64,000 bases of DNA, from NCBI GenBank assembly GCA_000198515.1, contig FP929140.1:2082527-2146526 (forward strand). Reading direction: 5' to 3'. This stretch comes from a gamma proteobacterium HdN1 (lineage in GTDB: Bacteria; Pseudomonadota; Gammaproteobacteria; Pseudomonadales; Ketobacteraceae). Positions 55,569-61,502 of the stretch are shown in pieces. Within the stretch, counting starts at the first letter, position 1, and each line of letters begins with the position of its first letter. Below the pieces are notes generated by a model that searched no databases, was not told the origin of the DNA, and was given only the letters and a program-made list of their open reading frames with translations. The position numbers and the translations under genes were made by a program.

Positions 55569-56813
55569 ATGAATGTAAAGACAGTCACCCGATTTGGCTT
55601 ATCGGCGCTTGCGCTCGCCATCACGCCTGCACACGCCGTTGAATTACGGTTCGATGGATTTGCGACGTTTGTGGTCGGCCAAATGCTGGATGATGACGAG
55701 CTAGCGAGTGATGCGCAGGGCAATCTCATGCCCTATCGCGGATTCGATGATCAAATCAATTTCCAGTCAAACAACGTTTTTGCAGTTCAGGCGCGCGCTG
55801 ATTTGGGGGATGGCCTTACTGCAACGGCACAGATCACCGCCAAAGGCGCAGACGACTACGACGCTAAATTTAGCTGGGCCTATTTTTCTTATGAGCTAAC
55901 GCCGGAGCTGACCATTAGCGCCGGGCAAATGCGTATTCCCTATTTCTTTTACTCGGAAACCTTGGATGTAGGCTACTCCTACCCATTTGTTCGCCCGCCG
56001 TTTAACACCTACGATATTGGTGGGTTCGACAATATCAGCGGCTTGAAAGCGGAGTGGCAAACGGATATTGGCAATTGGGTGTCACGCGTTACCATGCTTG
56101 CTGGGAGAGCCGATACCACGCTGGAGATCAGTCAACTGCCGGATCCAGTGAAAGGGCAAGTGTCTCGCTTGGGGTTGTTCGCATGGAGCATGAACTACGA
56201 TGCCTTTACGGTACGTGCCATCTACTCGCATGCAAACCTCAGCATGGATCTAAATGATTACCTAGATGCGGTTGCCTTTGCGCCGATTTCCGCAGTAGGC
56301 ATTAATTTTAGCGATGATGCGCGACACGGCGCTTATTTTAAGAACGATTCCGCATCGTTCTACGGCGTTGCATTTAACTACGATCCCGGCTCGTATTTCG
56401 TAACGCTCGAATCCACAGCGCTGAATCTTAAGAATGGATTTATGCAAAACCCTAGCGAAGGCACTTATCTAAACGCAGGGGTTCGAATTGGGAAGTTCAC
56501 ACCCTACGTTACTTTGGAACACGTAGAGTCCGATTACAACGAGCATGGTTATCGGCGCTTAATGGCAGAAGTAGACTCCGCTGACCTACCGCAGCAATTT
56601 GGCCCGCAGCTTGGGCCGATCGTTTATAGCAAAGTAAGCAGTGGCTTGAAGCAGCTCTTTACGTCCAGCCTGAAAGAGGAAAATGCCTATAACGTGGGTG
56701 TTCGCTATGATTTCCATCCCGCAGCGGCGTTGAAGCTTGAATACATGACATCCAAAACCAAAACAGATCTCTCACCCCAAGCAATTGCGGCTTCGGTAGA
56801 CGTAATATTTTGA
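55569..56813 (+). CDS. Outer-membrane porin, module copy 1
   Basis: A 414-residue porin-like beta-barrel. A signal peptide ends at AHA near residue 23 (LALAITPAHA). The mature chain starts ELRFDGFATFVVGQMLDD and shows alternating amphipathic strands, SYGLS-type turns, YELTPELTISAGQMRIPYF and DYDAKFSWAYFSYEL; it ends in VDVIF with a terminal Phe, the outer-membrane assembly signal. AGGAG lies 7 bases before the ATG. It is followed after 14 bases by a small periplasmic binding-domain gene, and the pair recurs twice downstream. Solute unknown. Confidence 0.85.
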   Translation: MNVKTVTRFGLSALALAITPAHAVELRFDGFATFVVGQMLDDDELASDAQGNLMPYRGFDDQINFQSNNVFAVQARADLGDGLTATAQITAKGADDYDAKFSWAYFSYELTPELTISAGQMRIPYFFYSETLDVGYSYPFVRPPFNTYDIGGFDNISGLKAEWQTDIGNWVSRVTMLAGRADTTLEISQLPDPVKGQVSRLGLFAWSMNYDAFTVRAIYSHANLSMDLNDYLDAVAFAPISAVGINFSDDARHGAYFKNDSASFYGVAFNYDPGSYFVTLESTALNLKNGFMQNPSEGTYLNAGVRIGKFTPYVTLEHVESDYNEHGYRRLMAEVDSADLPQQFGPQLGPIVYSKVSSGLKQLFTSSLKEENAYNVGVRYDFHPAAALKLEYMTSKTKTDLSPQAIAASVDVIF

Positions 56814-56827
56814 TGGAGAAAGCAGTT

Positions 56828-57280
56828 ATGAATACAGATCTTAGCCGCAAACTTGCCAATGCAGGCTTATTGCGTCGTTACGCCATCGGCGCCTTGCTAT
56901 TGATTGCGCCCAGCTTTGCCAGCGCAGAAATTGCCGTCATTGTGAACTTGAACAACAAAGACAAGATCACCATGGACGACGTGCAAAAAACTTACCTTGC
57001 CAAAACCAAAACCTTTCCGGGTGGCGGTAAGATCGTGGCGCTAGACCAAGCGGAGGGTTCGACCTCTAGAGTTGAATTTGTTTCAAAGGTTGTAAAAAAA
57101 GATGAGGCGCAAATGAAAGCCTATTGGTCGCGCCTGATCTTTACCGGTAAGGGCGTTCCGCCAAAAACCTTGGATAGCGATGCGGCGGTACTGGAAGCGG
57201 TGATTAGCAACCCAAATGCGATCGGTTTTGTAGAAGCGGATTCTGTTACGGATAAAGTGCGGGTGATCGGCACCCTCTGA
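56828..57280 (+). CDS. Periplasmic PstS-like (PBP-like) domain protein, module copy 1
   Basis: A 150-residue protein with a signal peptide ending at ASA near residue 33 (IGALLLIAPSFASA) and a mature domain of about 118 residues. YLAKTKTFPGGGKIVALDQ, EFVSKVVKKDEAQMKAYWSR and LIFTGKGVPP are typical of the short substrate-binding-domain proteins often named phosphate ABC transporter binding protein. It is about half the length of PstS, and no permease genes are near. ATG 56828 has GGAG 9 bases upstream, an arrangement repeated in copy 2. Confidence 0.85.
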   Translation: MNTDLSRKLANAGLLRRYAIGALLLIAPSFASAEIAVIVNLNNKDKITMDDVQKTYLAKTKTFPGGGKIVALDQAEGSTSRVEFVSKVVKKDEAQMKAYWSRLIFTGKGVPPKTLDSDAAVLEAVISNPNAIGFVEADSVTDKVRVIGTL

Positions 57281-57317
57281 GCACTTAACGCTTTGTAAGT
57301 ATTGTGGCAGTAAATTC

Positions 57318-57355
57318 TGGAATTCTCTCGAATCTCTACTAGTACTTATAGGGTT
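57318..57355 (+). promoter_or_regulatory. Conserved leader block of porin module 2
   Basis: This is the near copy of the block at 55432-55470 (TGGAATTCTC, CTACTAGTACTTATAGG). No terminator is visible between the copy 1 binding-domain gene and this block, so module 2 may also be read from upstream. Confidence 0.5.
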
Positions 57356-57421
57356 GATGACTTGATACGTTACGTCGTGGTTCTTGAAAGAAGATCACGG
57401 GTCGCCACTAGGAGCTTTTGA

Positions 57422-58708
57422 ATGAATGTAAAACTAGCCACCCGATTTGGCTTATCGGCGCTCGCGCTCGCCATTACACCCGCGCATGCAGTTGACCTGC
57501 GGTTCGATGGATTTGCGACGTTTGTCGTGGGTCAAATGCTGGATGATGACGAGCTTAATCACGATCCGCAAGGCAATCTGATGACCTTTCGCGGGTTTGA
57601 TGACCAAATCAATTTCCAGTCGAACAACGTGTTTGCGATTCAGGCGCGCGCGGATTTGGGGGAAGGGCTCTCTGCGACCGCGCAGATTATGGCCAAAGGC
57701 GTGGATGACTACGATGCCAAGTTCAGTTGGGCCTATCTTTCTTACGAGCTGACGCCAGAATGGACGATTAGCGCGGGGCAGATGAGGATTCCCTATTTCT
57801 ATTATTCGGAATCCTTGGACGTAGGCTATTCTTACCCGTTTATTCGCCCACCGTTTAATACTTACGATATTGGTGGCTTCGATAACATCAGCGGCCTGAA
57901 GGCGGAATGGCAAACCGACGTTGGCAATTGGGTTTCACGCGTAACCATGCTTGCCGGAAGAACCGATACCACATTAAAAATTAGTCAGCTTCCAGATCCT
58001 GTAAAAGCCCAAGTTTCACGTATGGGATTGCTTGCGTGGAGCATGAACTACGATGCTTTTACGGTACGCGGTATTTATGCGCGCGCCAATCTTAGCTTAG
58101 GTGTAAGCGATTATCTGGATGCGATCGGGTTTGATCGGATCTCGAACGAGGTGGATAGCACCCTCACGGGGATTGGGCTGCCTGCGCTGGGCCTCAACTT
58201 TAGCAATGATGCCCGCCACGGTGCTTATTATGATAACGACGCAGCGGAATTCTACGGAATTGCATTCAACTACGACCCAGGCCCCTACTTTGTAACGATT
58301 GAATCTACCGTACTGGATCTTCAAAACGGCTTTATGCAAAATCCAGGCACCGGCACCTACCTCAATGCCGGGGTTCGACTTGGGAAAATCACGCCTTACT
58401 TCACTATAGAGCGCGCAGAATCTGACTATAACGAGAAGGGATATCGGCGCTTGATGGCCGAGGTAAATCACGCGGGTTTGCAAGCGCAGTACGGAAGCTT
58501 GGTTGGTGATCTCATTTACAGTGGCGTCGGTGCTGGGCTTAAGCAGGTCTTTGTGTCCAGCTTAAAAGAAGAAAATGCCTACAACATTGGCGTTCGCTAC
58601 GACTTTCATCCCTCTGCAGCATTCAAGCTTGAATATATGACTGCGAAAAACCATAACTACGATCTCTCACCCCAAGCGATTGCAGCTTCGGTAGACGTAA
58701 TATTCTAA
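57422..58708 (+). CDS. Outer-membrane porin, module copy 2
   Basis: A 428-residue close paralogue of the copy 1 porin; the signal peptides are almost identical (RFGLSALALAITPAHA). The first 230 residues are nearly the same, and copy 2 carries extra residues around 240-260 (ISNEVDSTLTGIGLPALG) in what should be an extracellular loop. The chain ends in VDVIF. AGGAG precedes the ATG. Loop divergence on a conserved barrel suggests a changed surface or solute, which is inference. Confidence 0.85.
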   Translation: MNVKLATRFGLSALALAITPAHAVDLRFDGFATFVVGQMLDDDELNHDPQGNLMTFRGFDDQINFQSNNVFAIQARADLGEGLSATAQIMAKGVDDYDAKFSWAYLSYELTPEWTISAGQMRIPYFYYSESLDVGYSYPFIRPPFNTYDIGGFDNISGLKAEWQTDVGNWVSRVTMLAGRTDTTLKISQLPDPVKAQVSRMGLLAWSMNYDAFTVRGIYARANLSLGVSDYLDAIGFDRISNEVDSTLTGIGLPALGLNFSNDARHGAYYDNDAAEFYGIAFNYDPGPYFVTIESTVLDLQNGFMQNPGTGTYLNAGVRLGKITPYFTIERAESDYNEKGYRRLMAEVNHAGLQAQYGSLVGDLIYSGVGAGLKQVFVSSLKEENAYNIGVRYDFHPSAAFKLEYMTAKNHNYDLSPQAIAASVDVIF

Positions 58709-58722
58709 TGGAGAACCCCTTG

Positions 58723-59175
58723 ATGAATACCAAATTTAGCCGTGAGCCTGCTAAAGCTGCTTTATTGCGTCGCTACACCATTGGGGCGCTGCTAATGATC
58801 GCGCCGAGTTTTGCTAGTGCAGAAATTGCCGTCATTGTGAACGTGAACAACAAAGACAAGATCACCATGGAGGACGTTCAAAAAACTTACCTCGCCAAAA
58901 CCAAAACCTTCCCTGGTGGCGGAAAGATCGTGGCGCTGGATCAAACGGAGGGCTCAACCTCTAGGGTGGAATTCGTGTCAAAAGTGGTTAAGAAGGATGA
59001 GGCGCAAATGAAAGCCTATTGGTCGCGCCTGATCTTTACCGGAAAGGGCGTTCCACCCAAAGTCATGGACAGCGATGAAGCGGTACTGGAAGCAGTGATC
59101 GGTAACCCAAGCGCAATTGGCTTCATCGAAGCCGATGCTGTAACGGATAAAGTGCGGGTGATTGGCACAATCTAG
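58723..59175 (+). CDS. Periplasmic PstS-like domain protein, module copy 2
   Basis: A 150-residue paralogue of the gene at 56828. By direct comparison the mature 118 residues differ from copy 1 at 11 positions, mostly conservative. The start ATG 58723 has GGAG 9 bases upstream; a more upstream ATG at 58708 overlaps the porin stop. Signal peptide ends at FASA. A strong terminator follows the gene. Confidence 0.85.
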   Translation: MNTKFSREPAKAALLRRYTIGALLMIAPSFASAEIAVIVNVNNKDKITMEDVQKTYLAKTKTFPGGGKIVALDQTEGSTSRVEFVSKVVKKDEAQMKAYWSRLIFTGKGVPPKVMDSDEAVLEAVIGNPSAIGFIEADAVTDKVRVIGTI

Positions 59176-59202
59176 TTACTGAGTTTTGCTGAACTTAAGG
59201 TG

Positions 59203-59234
59203 AAAAAGGGGCGCATTCATGCGCCCCTTTTTTT
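59203..59234 (+). terminator. Strong terminator after module 2
   Basis: AAAAAGGGGCGCA pairs with TGCGCCCCTTTTT (59203-59215 with 59220-59232) around TTCA, followed by more T. It separates modules 1 and 2 from module 3. The remaining 190 bases before copy 3 lack the conserved leader block. Confidence 0.92.
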
Positions 59235-59425
59235 ATTTAAGAAATGAAGGTGTTCAACCTAAAAAATATTCGCGCACGAGATCTATCTCTAACGTGGTAA
59301 ATCAGCTTTTTTATGCACCAAAAATTGGACATTCACCTCGCGTACTACTAGACATATTAAGTCCCACAAACTTTGTGTGGAAAATAGCGCTACGAAATTC
59401 TTAGCAGCATGGATAGGAATACAAA

Positions 59426-60688
59426 ATGATAAATAATGTAGTTCGTGCGGGGTTTGCGTGTTCAGCAATTGCACTGTCAATATCTCCTGCTCAGGCAGTT
59501 GATCTTCGGTTTGATGGTTTCGCCACGTTTGAAGTCGGCCAAGTATTGGATGATAAAGAACTTCCCAAAGACCTCATGGGAAACCGCCTCCCTTTTCGCG
59601 GTTTTGATGACCAAATTAACTTTCAGTCCAACAACGTTTTTGCACTTCAGGCGCGTGCGGATTTAGGAGGAGATCTTAGTGCGACTACGCAGATCATCGC
59701 AAAAGGCGCAACGGACTATGACGCTAAATTCACTTGGGCCTATATCTCTTACGATCTTACACCCGAACTAACGTTGAGCGTGGGGCGCTTCCGAATTCCC
59801 TATTTTATTTACTCCGATACCTTAGACGTTGGCTACAGCTACCACTTTATTCAACCACCGGTAAACACCTATGAAATCGGCGGCTTCGATGCAACCAACG
59901 GCGTGAAGTTGGAATGGCAAACGGACGTAGGCGGCTGGACGTCTCGCGCAACCGCTCTAACTGGGCGCAGCGATACCGAGCTTACGCTACCTATGCTGAG
60001 CGCACCCATCAAAGGGAAAGTGCCGCGCCTTGGCTTGCTCACTTGGAGCATGAATCACGACTGGTTTACTGCGCGGGCGATTTACGCTCACTCTTCGCTA
60101 AGCATTGATTTCAAGGAATTTCTGGATAGCAACGTATTTAATCCAATCGAAGCGTCATTGGCCCCGTTTGATTTCCATTTTAGCCCTGGCGCGAAAAAAC
60201 AAGTATATGTTCAAGAGGATAAAGCCAAATTTTACGGCGTTGGCTTTATCATTGATCCAGGCCCATTCTTTGTCATCGCAGAAGCAACCACCTTAAACCT
60301 GTACGACAGCTTTATGCGCAATCCGAATATGGGGCAATACGTGAGTGCGGGCCTCCGTATCGGTAAATTCACTCCCTATATCACGATTGAAAATGCGGAA
60401 TCAGATTTTAACAAAAAGGGTTATCAACGGCTTGTCGGCGAACTTCCTGGCGCGCTTCACTCGATCCAAGATCAAACTGGCGCATTCGCGAATGCACACG
60501 ACTATCTATCCGCTACACTTAGAGGGCTGTTCAATGCGGATCTTCATGAAGAGGATGCGTACAACTTGGGCTTACGCTATGATTTTCACCCGTCTGCAGC
60601 GTTTAAGATCGAGTATATGATGGCGAACGATCATATGCACAACGTCAAGCCAAGTGCGATCGCGGCTGCCGTCAGCGTAATTTTCTAA
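59426..60688 (+). CDS. Outer-membrane porin, module copy 3
   Basis: A 420-residue paralogue of the two upstream porins, clearly more diverged. It keeps VDLRFDGFATFEVGQVLDD, FRGFDDQINFQSNNVFALQA, YDAKFTWAYISYDLTPELTL and the closing VSVIF, but the middle loops are different (FHFSPGAKKQVYVQEDKAKF). A signal peptide ends near AQA at residue 24. AGGA lies 6-7 bases before the ATG. The upstream region is unlike that of copies 1 and 2, so control may differ. Confidence 0.84.
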   Translation: MINNVVRAGFACSAIALSISPAQAVDLRFDGFATFEVGQVLDDKELPKDLMGNRLPFRGFDDQINFQSNNVFALQARADLGGDLSATTQIIAKGATDYDAKFTWAYISYDLTPELTLSVGRFRIPYFIYSDTLDVGYSYHFIQPPVNTYEIGGFDATNGVKLEWQTDVGGWTSRATALTGRSDTELTLPMLSAPIKGKVPRLGLLTWSMNHDWFTARAIYAHSSLSIDFKEFLDSNVFNPIEASLAPFDFHFSPGAKKQVYVQEDKAKFYGVGFIIDPGPFFVIAEATTLNLYDSFMRNPNMGQYVSAGLRIGKFTPYITIENAESDFNKKGYQRLVGELPGALHSIQDQTGAFANAHDYLSATLRGLFNADLHEEDAYNLGLRYDFHPSAAFKIEYMMANDHMHNVKPSAIAAAVSVIF

Positions 60689-60700
60689 GAGGGCTCATTC

Positions 60701-61123
60701 ATGAAGAGTATTTTTTCTAAATTCGCGGTTGCGAGTGCAGCGTGGATGATTGCCAGCTTTGCGAACGCTGAAATCGCTGTCATCGTAAATTTGGCGAACC
60801 AAAGCAACATTACGACGGAAGACGTGCAGAAAATCTATCTCGCCAAAACCAAAACATTTCCGGGTGGAGGTAAGATCGTCGCGCTGGATCAAACGGAAGG
60901 TGCTGCGCCAAGGATGGAATTTGTCTCTAAAATCATAAAGAAAGACGAAGCGCAGATGAAGGCTTATTGGTCGCGCCTCATCTTTACCGGAAAAGGCGTT
61001 CCCCCCAAGGTAATGGCAAGTGATGCTGAGGTGGTGGAGGCAGTTGCGAGCAATACAAGTGCGATTGGCTTTGTGGATGTAGGCGCCGTGACCGATAAGG
61101 TGCGCGTAGTGGGCAAATTTTAG
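60701..61123 (+). CDS. Periplasmic PstS-like domain protein, module copy 3
   Basis: A 140-residue paralogue with a shorter signal peptide (FAVASAAWMIASFANA). It keeps YLAKTKTFPGGGKIVALDQ and YWSRLIFTGKGVPPKVM exactly as in the other copies, while the N-terminal strand and the 90-118 segment differ more. GAGGG lies 7 bases before the ATG and 12 bases separate it from porin 3. Conservation of the central block across all copies points to the ligand or partner surface. Confidence 0.85.
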   Translation: MKSIFSKFAVASAAWMIASFANAEIAVIVNLANQSNITTEDVQKIYLAKTKTFPGGGKIVALDQTEGAAPRMEFVSKIIKKDEAQMKAYWSRLIFTGKGVPPKVMASDAEVVEAVASNTSAIGFVDVGAVTDKVRVVGKF

Positions 61124-61148
61124 GCGTACGCGCTCCCCCTTGTCAGAC

Positions 61149-61185
61149 ATTGGTTCCCAACCTGTTCGAGAGCTTGGGAACCAAT
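61149..61185 (+). terminator. Inverted repeat after module 3
   Basis: ATTGGTTCCCAA (61149-61160) and TTGGGAACCAAT (61174-61185) are exact inverted 12-base arms with a 13-base loop. No T tract follows, so it is either a weak terminator or an operator-like element next to the Fur-box-like site. Confidence 0.5.
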
Positions 61186-61204
61186 GCGAATGATGATCAT
61201 TATC
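61186..61204. promoter_or_regulatory. Fur-box-like sequence
   Basis: GCGAATGATGATCATTATC matches the 19-base consensus GATAATGATAATCATTATC at 16 positions, by my count. It lies about 300 bases before the secDF start and 62 bases after module 3. No iron-related gene is adjacent. Confidence 0.5.
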
Positions 61205-61354
61205 AAAAATTATTGCAGCGATAACTCTAGAATACGCTGGCAATCATGCAAAAGCCTGCTAAAAAGTGCAGTGCACACGATCAATCGTGCTGTGCACCTA
61301 TAGGGTTCTTCCTAAAAACTACGTCTCGTCACGTGCTTACGCGAACAAGCCGAT

Positions 61355-61382
61355 TTTCAGGCGCTCAAAATATAGGTATTAT
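61355..61382 (+). promoter_or_regulatory. Possible promoter of secDF
   Basis: TTTCAG (61355-61360), a 16-base spacer and TATTAT (61377-61382) give a moderate sigma-70 match, 120 bases before the secDF ATG. The rest of this 379-base spacer holds an interrupted palindrome at 61271-61297 (GTGCACA/TGTGCAC) and no gene I can support. Confidence 0.35.
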
Positions 61383-61502
61383 CATCGCCCATCGGTTTAG
61401 GACGGATCGGTTCAGGCTTTTTCCCGCGCCAGGGGCAGGCATTACTTTCGGCAACAACGGCGATGCCCATCTGATGCGCGCATCGCAGAGGAGAACAACA
61501 AC

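Noticed and set aside
55569-61123. Triplicated porin region as a transposon or prophage
   Set aside because: No transposase, integrase, terminal inverted repeats or target duplications are visible; tandem gene duplication explains it.
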